Positions 34,421 to 43,244 of a stretch of DNA of 64,000 bases are shown here, in pieces. Source of the DNA: Paenibacillus pabuli. GTDB lineage: Bacteria; Bacillota; Bacilli; Paenibacillales; Paenibacillaceae. The translations under genes were made by a program, and so were the position numbers. A model generated the notes under the pieces. The model was given only the letters and a program-made list of their open reading frames with translations, was not told where the DNA came from and did no database searches. The stretch lies in assembly GCF_023101145.1 (NCBI RefSeq), contig NZ_CP073714.1, positions 3,472,001 through 3,536,000 on the forward strand, in the 5' to 3' direction. The stretch's first letter is position 1. Every line of letters begins with the position of its first letter.

Positions 34421-34461
34421 AAAAACAACCTGCTCTCAATAGAGCGTGGCTGCTTTCCGTT
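34421..34461 (-). terminator. Terminator between marR and the efflux gene
   Basis: On the complement CAGCCACGCTCT folds on GAGAGCAGGTTG (with a bulge and G-U pairs), followed by eight T residues, separating the two transcripts. Confidence 0.6.
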
Positions 34462-34480
34462 TTACTTTCATTATTCAAAT

Positions 34481-34954
34481 TTATTCCGACTTGATATCTT
34501 CACCCCGTTTCTTGATCTCTGCATCCAAATGCTGACTATACTTGTTCACGAAATTAAGCATACTATCGAATTGTTCCTCGGTTACCTGTTCAAATACGGC
34601 TTTATCTCGCTCATGAAACTCGTTGTGCAAATCCTCATGGATTTGATAAATGACTTTACCTTTCTCCGTCAGTCTAAAATAGACCTCTTTCTTATTATCC
34701 GACTTCTGATAGCTTTCAATAAGGCCTTTTTCTATGAGCTTCTTCGTTAATTTACTTATCGCACCGCGAGTCATATAAAAAGACTCCGCAAGTTTTGTTA
34801 CATTGGAATCTGCATTCTTTTCAATATATTCGATGCAATGTACCTCAGAGGGCTTATAACCCTTAAGACTTTCTTCCATCTTCTCTTTATTAAGCCAAAC
34901 CAGCTTGTTATATAAATCCCTGAAACCCAATAGGACCTGTTCTTCTTTGTTCAT
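34481..34954 (-). CDS. MarR family regulator
   Basis: A 157-residue winged-helix regulator: VTKLAESFYMTRGAISKLTK is the recognition helix and KKEVYFRLTEKG the wing. It starts with ATG after GGGAGG. It probably represses the downstream MFS gene through the inverted repeat at 34362-34395 and is relieved by the drug. Divergent from the germinant-receptor operon. Confidence 0.9.
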   Translation of the reverse strand: MNKEEQVLLGFRDLYNKLVWLNKEKMEESLKGYKPSEVHCIEYIEKNADSNVTKLAESFYMTRGAISKLTKKLIEKGLIESYQKSDNKKEVYFRLTEKGKVIYQIHEDLHNEFHERDKAVFEQVTEEQFDSMLNFVNKYSQHLDAEIKKRGEDIKSE

Positions 34955-34987
34955 GGACTATCCTCCCACCCGTTGGTGCATTACCCT

Positions 34988-35016
34988 ATTATATTAAATT
35001 TTGGATTCCAGTACAA
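34988..35016 (-). promoter_or_regulatory. Promoter of the marR gene
   Basis: On the complement TTGTAC (35011-35016), 17 bases, perfect TATAAT (34988-34993). Confidence 0.7.
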
Positions 35017-35055
35017 AAGCCTTTCTGACTGCTGCATAATTCTAGGCGAAATTTC

Positions 35056-35085
35056 TGAATAAACTTTTTTCTTAACGACATACTA
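35056..35085 (+). promoter_or_regulatory. Sigma-G (forespore) promoter of the germinant receptor operon
   Basis: TGAATA (35056-35061), 17 bases, CATACTA (35079-35085) match the forespore sigma-G consensus closely and do not resemble a sigma-A promoter. The site ends 21 bases before the TTG start of a gerA-type gene; such operons are sigma-G-controlled in B. subtilis. Confidence 0.8.
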
Positions 35086-35106
35086 CTTCAAAAGAGGTGG
35101 TAAAAT

Positions 35107-36453
35107 TTGCAGCGATTCCATGAACTAGACCTTCACGACATCGAAAAGCAACTCTCTGAACATTTCAAAAAAAGCTCGGATTTCTTAAGCAAGAACGTGG
35201 TTATTGCAGATCAGGAATTCAGAGCGTATTACATGGAGACCCTTGTCGATTTTCCGACAACCCTGTCTTCAATTAACCATGCAGCGAGTGGCAATGAGAA
35301 CGGATCATTTCAAAATATGTTCAGTCCATTTGAAGAAGAAGCCTCCATGTCATTGGATGAGATATGTGATCATATTTTGCATGGAAAGCTTGTTTTGTTC
35401 AGCACTGAGGGGATGGCAGCTGTCATGGAACCGGAGCATACTGACATTTCGCGATCTGTCAGTGCACCGGAAAGTGAGAATCCCCTTCAATCTGCATACG
35501 ATGCTTTTACGGAAGATATTAATAAAAACATCGGTTTGCTGCGTAAAAAGATGATTTCCGATGATTTGGTTATTGAACGACGAGAAACAGGAACTCGGTC
35601 TACCAAGAAAATTGCGATGATATACCTGGAGGGAATTGCCCAAGCTAAGGTCATCGAGTCTATTCGGAATATGCTGGAACAAAATAAGGACAAGGAATTG
35701 ACTACGGTAAGGGATCTGATGAGTATATTGGGTCATCCAAAATTCTCAATAACACCAACATATATCTCTTCAGAGCTGCCGGGAGAGATGGTACAGAATT
35801 TAATGAACGGAAAAGTGGTTATATTGATTGACCAATTTTCGTTTGCCTTTGCTTTTCCAGCCATCATATCAGATCTATGGTCAACAACACTGGATGTCAA
35901 CTACCCGTATTTGTTTCAGGTATTTTTACGAACCGTACGGGCGATTGGTGCACTACTTGCCATTACACTTCCAGGTCTGTATATCGTGCTGAATTCGGTA
36001 AACCCGGAATTGTTGCGCATACAACTTGCCATAACGGTAGCCAAGAGCAGAGAAGGGGTTCCGTATCCTTCGTTGATCGAAATGCTGCTGGTTATGCTGC
36101 TTCTCGAGATGATTATTGAAGCTACGATTCGACTCCCCAAAAACATCGGACCTACGATAACGATGATTGGCGGTATTCTGTTGGGACAAGCAATCGTCCA
36201 GGCTAAACTCGTCAGTAATCTATTAATTATCATTCTTGTTGCCTCGGCAATTGCCAATTTTGTGCTGGCGGGTTATATGAATACGACGGGTACACGAATG
36301 TATAAATACGTTGTCATGCTCATCAGTTCCTTTTTTGGAATATGGGGTCTTGAGGCTGCGATGATTTGGATTATACTGTACTTTGCCTCGTTGAGCACAT
36401 GCTCCGTTCCCTACTTAAGTTTAAGTGTGAAAGGAAAGGCTTCAGATGAATAA
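35107..36453 (+). CDS. Spore germinant receptor A subunit (GerA/GerKA family)
   Basis: A 448-residue inner-membrane protein of the spore. The N-terminal soluble domain (1-235) includes YLEGIAQAKVIESIRN and PTYISSELPG; the C-terminal part has about five helices with NPELLRIQLAITVAKSREGV and PYPSLIEMLL. The family is usually 470-540 residues, so the N-terminal domain is slightly short. The start is TTG with AGAGGTGG upstream. It forms a receptor with the next two gene products. Confidence 0.92.
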   Translation: MQRFHELDLHDIEKQLSEHFKKSSDFLSKNVVIADQEFRAYYMETLVDFPTTLSSINHAASGNENGSFQNMFSPFEEEASMSLDEICDHILHGKLVLFSTEGMAAVMEPEHTDISRSVSAPESENPLQSAYDAFTEDINKNIGLLRKKMISDDLVIERRETGTRSTKKIAMIYLEGIAQAKVIESIRNMLEQNKDKELTTVRDLMSILGHPKFSITPTYISSELPGEMVQNLMNGKVVILIDQFSFAFAFPAIISDLWSTTLDVNYPYLFQVFLRTVRAIGALLAITLPGLYIVLNSVNPELLRIQLAITVAKSREGVPYPSLIEMLLVMLLLEMIIEATIRLPKNIGPTITMIGGILLGQAIVQAKLVSNLLIIILVASAIANFVLAGYMNTTGTRMYKYVVMLISSFFGIWGLEAAMIWIILYFASLSTCSVPYLSLSVKGKASDE

Positions 36454-37516
36454 AGCTCATATGTTGACACTGTTTGTTCTGCTTCATCTTGCTTCAATCT
36501 TTGCCATCTTTCCCGAACGCATCATCTCTGCGACTTCAAAAGGCCACTGGATCCCCATAACAATCCTTTTTGTGACAGAGCTGGTGGTTCTATGGCTCTA
36601 CCTAAAAGCATTGTCCCAATTTCCAGGCAAAACAGTGGTAGACATCTGTAATGAGTCACTGAGCAAATGGGGAACGAGGTTAATCGTTTTGCCTTTGCTG
36701 ATCTTTCTATACATTGAGTTATTTTTGCTTATGTATTTTCAGTCGGGGGAAATTAAAGCTGTACTTCTACAGAGAACACCGCCAGCTGCGACAGGGGCCC
36801 TTTTCATCTTGATCTGCTTCTATGCCGTTTGGAAGGGGCTTCATGTAATCATCCGGGCTAGCATCGGATTATGTATCCTTTTGATGCCATTCATCCTTTT
36901 TTCTATGCTCATCAGTGTCCAGAATTTCAGAATCAGCTACATTTTTCCGATTTGGGATAACGAGATGTCGTTTTTCTCCAATTTGGATTTCTATGTCTGT
37001 ACAGTCATTTTAGCCGGTTTTTTATTCCTTGGCATGATTCCCTCAAAGCAACGCATTAGCTTTGGTAAAGCAGCTGCTGCGGTCAGTGTCATTTTTGTAT
37101 TCGCTTTGGGGTCTGTGTATGTTCCACTTCTTGTATTTGGACAGGAAACGGTAGTTCATTTGCAATATCCCATGCTTATGGCGTCGGACACCATTGATCT
37201 GGAGTGGGTTGTATTTGATTGGCTCCCCAGCTTTTACGTGGTGGCTTCAAGTGCGCTTGGTGTTTTGAAGGTTTCCGTTTTACTCTGGATTCTGGTATCC
37301 CTGCTGCAGCAGCTGTTTATACCGAAGATCAACAGATTATGGATTCTTTCACTAACGGGCGTATCCTTGTACCTTGTTAGTCTATGGATACCTAATATGA
37401 ACGCACTGAATTCATACCTGTATCTGAATGTTTACTTCTGTGTTTACAGTGTTTTGGCTTTTCCGATCATTGTATTCCTGGCGGCGCAATGGCGGCGAAA
37501 GAAGGTGAGAGCATGA
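36446..37516 (+). CDS. Spore germinant receptor B subunit (GerB/GerKB permease)
   Basis: A 356-residue, ten-helix protein of the amino acid-polyamine-cation transporter superfamily, the ligand-sensing subunit of germinant receptors. It overlaps the A subunit by eight bases. The sequence FPERIISATSKGHWIPI near the N-terminus and the later GMIPSKQRISFGKAAAA are typical. The ligand (an amino acid, sugar or nucleoside) cannot be predicted. Confidence 0.9.
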   Translation: MNKAHMLTLFVLLHLASIFAIFPERIISATSKGHWIPITILFVTELVVLWLYLKALSQFPGKTVVDICNESLSKWGTRLIVLPLLIFLYIELFLLMYFQSGEIKAVLLQRTPPAATGALFILICFYAVWKGLHVIIRASIGLCILLMPFILFSMLISVQNFRISYIFPIWDNEMSFFSNLDFYVCTVILAGFLFLGMIPSKQRISFGKAAAAVSVIFVFALGSVYVPLLVFGQETVVHLQYPMLMASDTIDLEWVVFDWLPSFYVVASSALGVLKVSVLLWILVSLLQQLFIPKINRLWILSLTGVSLYLVSLWIPNMNALNSYLYLNVYFCVYSVLAFPIIVFLAAQWRRKKVRA

Positions 37517-38607
37517 ACATGCGTATTGCAAAGGCACTGATTGTAACTTTGGTTATGCTCTTATTGCTTCCAGGATGTTGGGATACAAAGGATATTAATA
37601 AACAATATCTTCCTGTTGTCATGGGTGTGGGTAAAGGTGCTACCGAAAAATATAAGGTCATTCTCCAAATACCAGATGCGTTAGGTAGGACGCAAATTCT
37701 TGAAAAAGAGTCGAAATCCATCAGTAAAGCGATCGATTTGATACGTACTGATTCTGAAAAAAGCATCGAATTGGTGCATCTGAGGTTGTTGTTAATCGAC
37801 AGAAAGGTTGCGGAGGAGGGAATTGAGAACATCATCAATTTTGCAGTAAGAGCGAACGATATATCGATCAAAGGCTTAGTAGGGTTAATTGATGGTGATT
37901 TTGAGAAGACGATGTATCATCAGATCTCACCCACACCTGAAATTTCTTCCTACGACTTTTTTAGTCAGGATGCCGGATGGACGCCCAATCAATCTATTGT
38001 CCGAATATGGGAAGCTTATCAAAACCAAAACTCGTATACGGAAGACATGGCCATTCCCATGCTCAAAAATGGCGAACGAACCCTGTTTACTTTTAAAGGT
38101 ACGGCTGTCATGCGCAATGACCGGATGGTAGGAACACTGAGCAAGGAAGAGACACTTTTGTTTAATTTGTTCAAAGGGAAATATACAGGGGGAACGATTG
38201 AAGTGGCACAGAACACAAGTGTTCTTATTCAGGACGCACATATCAAGCATCAGACCCAGTGGTCGGAGAAAGGCCCGTCCATTCAGACGAATGTTGTTCT
38301 CGATGTGGTCATTACGGAGAGCCCTGAAGGAAAAGGCAATAGAGTAATTGAAAAAGAAATGCAGGAGGAGTTAAGCCAACAGTTCAATAAAACCGTGAGA
38401 AAGATTCAATCCTTAAAATCGGATGTACTGGGTATCGGGATGATATTCCGGCCCCAACTATCAGAGGAAAAGATAAAGGAGTGGAAAACCAAGTGGTTTC
38501 CGAAGCTGGAGCAGAATATTAACGTTCGTGTCAACGTTCTGAACGAAATCTATTTTAAAGAAAGTGCCAACAATAATGAAAATCAAGAACAAATGATCAA
38601 GAAATAA
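37513..38607 (+). CDS. Spore germinant receptor C subunit (Ger(x)C lipoprotein)
   Basis: A 364-residue lipoprotein with signal MNMRIAKALIVTLVMLLLLP and lipobox LPGC followed by WDTKDINK, the near-universal start of mature GerC proteins. ATG 37513 overlaps the B-subunit stop (ATGA) and has AAGGTGAG upstream; the reading from 37489 lies inside the B gene. It sits on the outer face of the spore inner membrane. The operon ends at the terminator at 38622. Confidence 0.92.
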   Translation: MNMRIAKALIVTLVMLLLLPGCWDTKDINKQYLPVVMGVGKGATEKYKVILQIPDALGRTQILEKESKSISKAIDLIRTDSEKSIELVHLRLLLIDRKVAEEGIENIINFAVRANDISIKGLVGLIDGDFEKTMYHQISPTPEISSYDFFSQDAGWTPNQSIVRIWEAYQNQNSYTEDMAIPMLKNGERTLFTFKGTAVMRNDRMVGTLSKEETLLFNLFKGKYTGGTIEVAQNTSVLIQDAHIKHQTQWSEKGPSIQTNVVLDVVITESPEGKGNRVIEKEMQEELSQQFNKTVRKIQSLKSDVLGIGMIFRPQLSEEKIKEWKTKWFPKLEQNINVRVNVLNEIYFKESANNNENQEQMIKK

Positions 38608-38621
38608 CTCTAACCCATAAG

Positions 38622-38648
38622 GTCGCCAATTTTGGCGACTTTTTTTTC
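38622..38648 (+). terminator. Terminator of the germinant receptor operon
   Basis: GTCGCCAA and TTGGCGAC form a perfect stem over TT, followed by nine T residues. One of four terminators here sharing the GTCGCC/GGCGRC core. Confidence 0.9.
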
Positions 38649-38856
38649 ATGAAAGATTCAGTTCCAATAACGCATTTACTTGCGCATCCCTAACATGAGG
38701 TGGATAACATAGCTGAAAAGAATTTAAGCATTCTGAGATGGGGGATCTCTTCGTAAAATAACATATCACTGCTCTTGCGATTATAAGACTTGGTTAAGGG
38801 GATAATTGTTAATTGGATGAATCACTCACGATATTTAGCTGTAAAGGAGCGGGATC

Positions 38857-39582
38857 ATGACCTTCTTTAGAACACTATCCGTACGGGCACGGGAAGACGA
38901 ATTAATGGACGATTTCTCCAGGGGTGGAGAAGAATTGAGCGAAGCGCTCAAACATTTGAGACGGCTGAACAAAATATTCGCTGCCCCCGCTCCAACCCGT
39001 GCAGGGGTGGAGAAGTTATGGAAAGCGATGGGGAGTCCCGCTACGCTGACGCTGCTTGATGTGGGAGCAGGATCAGGTGATGTAAACCAGAAGTTATTGC
39101 GCTGGGCGGACCAGAAGGGAGTAAAGCTTGAGATTACTCTGGTAGATCTGACAGAGGAGGCATGTGAGGAAGCGAGAAATCTCTTCCGGAATGAACCCAG
39201 AATCATAGTTCGGCGTGCCGATGTCAGGGAATTACCGGATGCCTCAGCAGACATCGTGACTGGCTCACAATTTGTCCATCATTTCGAGGGAAAGCAGCTG
39301 GTTGAAATGGTCTCGCATATGCTGCGTGCCTCCAAATATGGCGTTGTCATTAACGATATCCATCGGCATCCTGTATCCTATGCGGCTGTCTGGATCACAA
39401 CTCGGATCATCTCACGCAATCGGTATATTCGTCATGATGGACCGCTGTCTGTAGCAAAAGGCTTTACAGGAAGGGATTGGCGGGACTTGAAACAGCAGTT
39501 GAACCATGACACGCTGACTTATGAGTGGAAGCCCTTATTTCGCTATTCGGTCGTGATTCCCCAACATGGAACGTTATCATAA
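38857..39582 (+). CDS. Class I SAM-dependent methyltransferase
   Basis: A 241-residue methyltransferase with TLLDVGAGSGDVNQKLL as the SAM-binding motif near residue 66 and SADIVTGSQFVHHFEGKQ as motif IV/post IV. It follows AAGGAG and precedes an FAD oxidoreductase by 60 bases in the same direction. Paired genes of these two kinds commonly accompany type III polyketide synthases in Gram-positive bacteria, where they tailor the product; no synthase is in the window, so the acceptor is unknown. Confidence 0.8.
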   Translation: MTFFRTLSVRAREDELMDDFSRGGEELSEALKHLRRLNKIFAAPAPTRAGVEKLWKAMGSPATLTLLDVGAGSGDVNQKLLRWADQKGVKLEITLVDLTEEACEEARNLFRNEPRIIVRRADVRELPDASADIVTGSQFVHHFEGKQLVEMVSHMLRASKYGVVINDIHRHPVSYAAVWITTRIISRNRYIRHDGPLSVAKGFTGRDWRDLKQQLNHDTLTYEWKPLFRYSVVIPQHGTLS

Positions 39583-39642
39583 CATTATCAGATGAATACG
39601 GAATTATTATAAAGCACCATGAAATGAAAGCGGGGGTTCTTA

Positions 39643-40797
39643 ATGTCTGAACCATTGGATGTCATCGTCATCGGAGGCGGTATTGCCGGCAGTACCTGTG
39701 CGTTACAGCTTGCCAGGCAAGGTCATCACACACTGCTGCTGGACCGGCAGGCGTTTCCACGTCACAAAACATGCGGTGAATTTATGTCACCTGAGACAAC
39801 GGAAATGTTGGAATATCTAGGTATCCGTCTATGTGAACAAGAGGTGAAGCCGAGTACCTTGGATCATGCCAAGATCATTATGCCTCAGGGCGGGGAGATC
39901 GTAGCCCCTTTGCCAGGATTGGCTCATGGCATTAGCCGATACGAGTTGGATCGGATATTGCATGAGCAGGCCACAGCCGCAGGCGTTGAAATCGTTACGA
40001 GGGCAACGATAACCAACATTCAGCTGTTAGATGATTATAGCTATGAAGTCGAAGCCAAACAAGGAAATGAGCGGATTCATTATAGAGCAAAAACCGTTAT
40101 CGGAGCCCATGGCTCGAAGAAGCTGCGGGGGATGACCTCGCCAGCAGAGCTGCGGGATAAAACAGCATATGTTGGTGTCAAATCGCACTATCGGGGAATC
40201 ACTATCCCGCCACGGGTAGAGTTGTATTTTTGCAAGGGAGGGTATGTCGGCATTTCTCCGATTGAGGATGGCATCGCAAATGTGGCTGCATTGCTGACCC
40301 TTGATACGGTGCAGGGAAGCGGCAAGTCTGTGAATGATATTTTGCAGGCTGCATCTCGGACTAACGAAAGATTGGCTTCGAGGCTTGCCGAAGGCAGTCT
40401 TGTGCCAGCAACACAGGTCTCGGCTGCAGCACTCCATCTATCCAATGTCCCTGAACCGTGGTCCCAATATCCTCATATTGGGGATGCCATGCTGATGATA
40501 CCTCCTCTGTGTGGTGACGGGATGTCCATTGCACTTCGTTCCGCGCTATTATGTGCTGAATGGACCTACAGGTATCTTCAAGGAGAGGTCAGCTTTGTGC
40601 AGTGGCAGAGAGGGTATTCAAAGGAAGCCAATCTTGAATTTTCCGGACTGCTCCGGCGTGCAAGGAGAATTCAGAAGCTGGCTTTTGCCAAAACGAACAA
40701 ATTCTATCCTGGTTTAGCCCGGATGCTCCCTGGTTTGGCGACTTATTTGGTGAAGGCAACACGGTTATCGGAAATTAATCTTGTCCATCGATCATAA
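39643..40797 (+). CDS. FAD-dependent oxidoreductase (geranylgeranyl-reductase-like)
   Basis: A 384-residue flavoprotein. DVIVIGGGIAGSTCALQLAR is the FAD-binding Rossmann motif (residues 6-25), HKTCGEFMSPE follows as in geranylgeranyl reductase and halogenase-like monooxygenases, and GDAMLMIPPLCGDGMSIALR is the second FAD contact. It starts with ATG 39643 after GGGGG. It probably acts with the methyltransferase upstream on a hydrophobic or aromatic product. Confidence 0.82.
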   Translation: MSEPLDVIVIGGGIAGSTCALQLARQGHHTLLLDRQAFPRHKTCGEFMSPETTEMLEYLGIRLCEQEVKPSTLDHAKIIMPQGGEIVAPLPGLAHGISRYELDRILHEQATAAGVEIVTRATITNIQLLDDYSYEVEAKQGNERIHYRAKTVIGAHGSKKLRGMTSPAELRDKTAYVGVKSHYRGITIPPRVELYFCKGGYVGISPIEDGIANVAALLTLDTVQGSGKSVNDILQAASRTNERLASRLAEGSLVPATQVSAAALHLSNVPEPWSQYPHIGDAMLMIPPLCGDGMSIALRSALLCAEWTYRYLQGEVSFVQWQRGYSKEANLEFSGLLRRARRIQKLAFAKTNKFYPGLARMLPGLATYLVKATRLSEINLVHRS

Positions 40798-40822
40798 ATG
40801 GCAGCAAAGTTTGACAAGACCG

Positions 40823-40851
40823 TTTAGAAATCTGCCAAATACTCGTATAAT
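40823..40851 (+). promoter_or_regulatory. Promoter of the aminotransferase gene
   Basis: TTTAGA (40823-40828), 17 bases, TATAAT (40846-40851), about 60 bases upstream of the ATG. Confidence 0.6.
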
Positions 40852-40913
40852 AGAATCTAATTGTAGTTATAGAGACAAGAGTCAGACTTGAATTCGGGAG
40901 GCATTATTTTAAG

Positions 40914-42098
40914 ATGAACTATTCATTTTCCAACCGGATTGCTGCACTGCAGCCATCCATTATTCGTGAGATCCTGAAGGCTTCTTCGGGGCAAAATGTA
41001 ATTCCGTTCTCTGCGGGGAACCCCGCTCCGGAGACATTCCCTATTGAGGCGATTCGCACATTCACCCAATCGATTCTGGAACAGGACCCGGTAACAGCAC
41101 TGCAATACGGAATTACCGAAGGGTATGCCCCGCTGCGGGATACATTGACTACACATATGAAAACAGGCTTTGACACAGGCAAAGACTCGGATGAACTGTT
41201 TATCGTATCTGGCGCACAGCAGGGAATTGAACTCGCTTGTAAAGTATTCTGCAATGAAGGGGATACGATTATCTGTGAGAGCCCAAGCTTTATCGGTTCA
41301 CTGAACTCTTTCCGGGCTTCAGGAGCAAACCTTGTCGGTGTTCCGATGGAGACGGATGGTATGGATATCGCGAAGCTGGAGCATGCCCTGCAAACCGAGC
41401 AGAATGTAAAGATGATTTATGTAATTCCGAGCTTCCAGAACCCTACAGGTTTTACCACCAGTCTGGAGAAGCGCAAGGCAATTTATGATCTTGCCAAGAA
41501 GTATGGAGTTATGATTCTGGAAGATAACCCATACGGTGAACTTCGGTTTCGCGGAGAAGATGTAGCGACGATTAAGTCGATGGATGATGAAGGTTTGGTC
41601 ATTTACGTAGGCTCCTTCTCCAAAATTCTGTCCGCTGGCCTGCGTGTTGGTTATGTTCTGGCTCCTTCCGAGGTTGTTCAGAAGATGGTTGTTGCCAAAC
41701 AGGGAGAGGATGTACATACAGCCATGCTGCCGCAGATTCTGGCACACAAGTTCATGACTGAGTATAACTATGCAGAGCACATCAGCAGTATCCGTGCGAT
41801 TTATCGCAGAAAGTCTGCCTTGATGATGGACAAGCTGCAGGAGCATATGGGTGAGTCCATTACCTTTACTCAACCGGATGGAGGGTTGTTCCTCTGGTGT
41901 GATCTGCCGGTTCATATCCCGATGCTGGATTATGCCAAAACAGCTGCTGCGGAAGGTGTAGCTGTTGTTCCAGGAACTGCTTTTCTCGTCGATGAGAACG
42001 AACCTTGCAATGCCATCAGACTTAATTTCTCAACACCTTCTGATGAGCAAATTGTAAAGGGAATCGAAATTCTGGGACAGGTTTTGCACAAATTCTAA
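40914..42098 (+). CDS. PLP-dependent class I/II aminotransferase (LysN/2-aminoadipate type)
   Basis: A 394-residue cytoplasmic enzyme. The PLP lysine is in GSFSKILSAGLRVGY (K237); QNPTGFTTSLEKR and EDNPYGELRF are the other cofactor contacts. It resembles broad-specificity aminotransferases related to the MocR catalytic domain but lacks a helix-turn-helix. The substrate is uncertain. A small gene follows within 16 bases, likely cotranscribed. Confidence 0.88.
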   Translation: MNYSFSNRIAALQPSIIREILKASSGQNVIPFSAGNPAPETFPIEAIRTFTQSILEQDPVTALQYGITEGYAPLRDTLTTHMKTGFDTGKDSDELFIVSGAQQGIELACKVFCNEGDTIICESPSFIGSLNSFRASGANLVGVPMETDGMDIAKLEHALQTEQNVKMIYVIPSFQNPTGFTTSLEKRKAIYDLAKKYGVMILEDNPYGELRFRGEDVATIKSMDDEGLVIYVGSFSKILSAGLRVGYVLAPSEVVQKMVVAKQGEDVHTAMLPQILAHKFMTEYNYAEHISSIRAIYRRKSALMMDKLQEHMGESITFTQPDGGLFLWCDLPVHIPMLDYAKTAAAEGVAVVPGTAFLVDENEPCNAIRLNFSTPSDEQIVKGIEILGQVLHKF

Positions 42099-42113
42099 TT
42101 GGAGGCATATTTC

Positions 42114-42422
42114 ATGAATCAACGTTTTCGGATCACACGATCCATGCAAGAAGATAATGCGGAGCAAGCGATCTCATTGGAAGAATGCAAAGTGTATTTT
42201 GCATCCAAGCCGGACTTTGCGTACTCACCTGTTCTTACCGTTCAGGGGCCGGAGAGTGTCATGTCTATCGATGGGGATTTCTTCATGTGGACGTATGAGA
42301 ACCAGCAGATTCCATTTCGTCTGTACATGGGAGATCTGTATGTTGCCATTGTCAATGAAGCTGTCGTTCCGCAAATGATTGAGGTTGCAACGGATTTGCG
42401 AGCCGATGTGGTTGAAGGGTAA
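42114..42422 (+). CDS. Small conserved-looking protein of unknown function
   Basis: A 102-residue acidic protein (MNQRFRITRSMQEDNAEQAI...). I do not recognise a family. It is soluble, has no cysteines in a metal pattern, and ends with two short beta-like segments (FRLYMGDLYVAIVNEAVVPQ). The start at ATG 42114 is set by GGAGG nine bases upstream; translation is probably coupled to the aminotransferase gene that ends 16 bases before. A terminator follows. Confidence 0.7.
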   Translation: MNQRFRITRSMQEDNAEQAISLEECKVYFASKPDFAYSPVLTVQGPESVMSIDGDFFMWTYENQQIPFRLYMGDLYVAIVNEAVVPQMIEVATDLRADVVEG

Positions 42423-42476
42423 ACATTGGCTTGGAATCAAGTGCATCCGCCAATGGTAATCGTGTAAGTGAAGGGA

Positions 42477-42503
42477 AAGTCGCCAATCTGGCGGCTTTTT
42501 TTG
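42477..42503 (+). terminator. Terminator of the aminotransferase unit
   Basis: GTCGCCA and TGGCGGC over ATC, then seven T residues. Same core as the terminators at 38622, 46119 and 59235. Confidence 0.88.
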
Positions 42504-42634
42504 CTGTGACCTGTTCGGCAGTTTGCTTATTGAAATATTCAATCGATGGGGAATTGACGCTAAGGAGCAGTTCGTGATAATTTATAGAAATCACAAATTC
42601 CAATAAATCCAATGAGGGAAAGGGGTTTTGCGCA

Positions 42635-43126
42635 ATGTCGTCAATCGTGGTTGCATCTGCTGAAGATATACGAAGCGAGGATTCGGAACTTTTAATCAAG
42701 GAGCTAAGCGAAGAACTGGGGTTGTTATATGGCGGCGACGGGACGGCGGGATTTCAGCCATCCGATGTGGAGACACCGCGAGCAGCCTTTATTGTCGCGC
42801 GTTTGGATGGATACCCGGTAGGCTGCGGAGCCATCAGACCCCTTGATGATACATCCGTGGAGGTCAAGCGCATGTACACACGTTCGGATTTTCGTCGCAA
42901 GGGTGTGGCCCAGGCCATTCTGGCTGAAGCGGAGCGACTTGCACTCGAATTCGGATACACCAATCTGAAGCTGCAGACCGGCCCCAAGCAGCCTGAGGCG
43001 GCGGCCCTTTATGAAAGAGTGGGGTACTATCGGATACCGATTTTTCACGGGGACTGGGATCAGGTGCTTGCTTACCAAAAAGATCTGGTAGGAAGTGCAG
43101 CCACAGAAACGAGCATTCCTCATTGA
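42635..43126 (+). CDS. GNAT family N-acetyltransferase
   Basis: A 163-residue acetyltransferase. The acetyl-CoA loop is FRRKGVAQAILAEAERLA, preceded by the strand VEVKRMYTRSD; the C-terminal part TGPKQPEAAALYERVGYYRI is a frequent form in small-molecule acetyltransferases. The ATG follows AAAGGGG. It stands alone, ending at a bidirectional terminator. Confidence 0.88.
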   Translation: MSSIVVASAEDIRSEDSELLIKELSEELGLLYGGDGTAGFQPSDVETPRAAFIVARLDGYPVGCGAIRPLDDTSVEVKRMYTRSDFRRKGVAQAILAEAERLALEFGYTNLKLQTGPKQPEAAALYERVGYYRIPIFHGDWDQVLAYQKDLVGSAATETSIPH

Positions 43127-43152
43127 ACGTATAGATAATATTCTTGTATACC

Positions 43153-43203
43153 AAACGAACCGAAATCTCTTGTTGGCGTCCAGAGATTTCGGTTCGTTTT
43201 TCT
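43153..43203. terminator. Bidirectional terminator
   Basis: An 18-base perfect stem (43153-43170 with 43182-43199) between the GNAT gene and the convergent GH18 gene, with T residues following. Confidence 0.88.
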
Positions 43204-43244
43204 GTGTGTGAAAATTGAAGAGGCCCAACAATATTGAAATTCCT

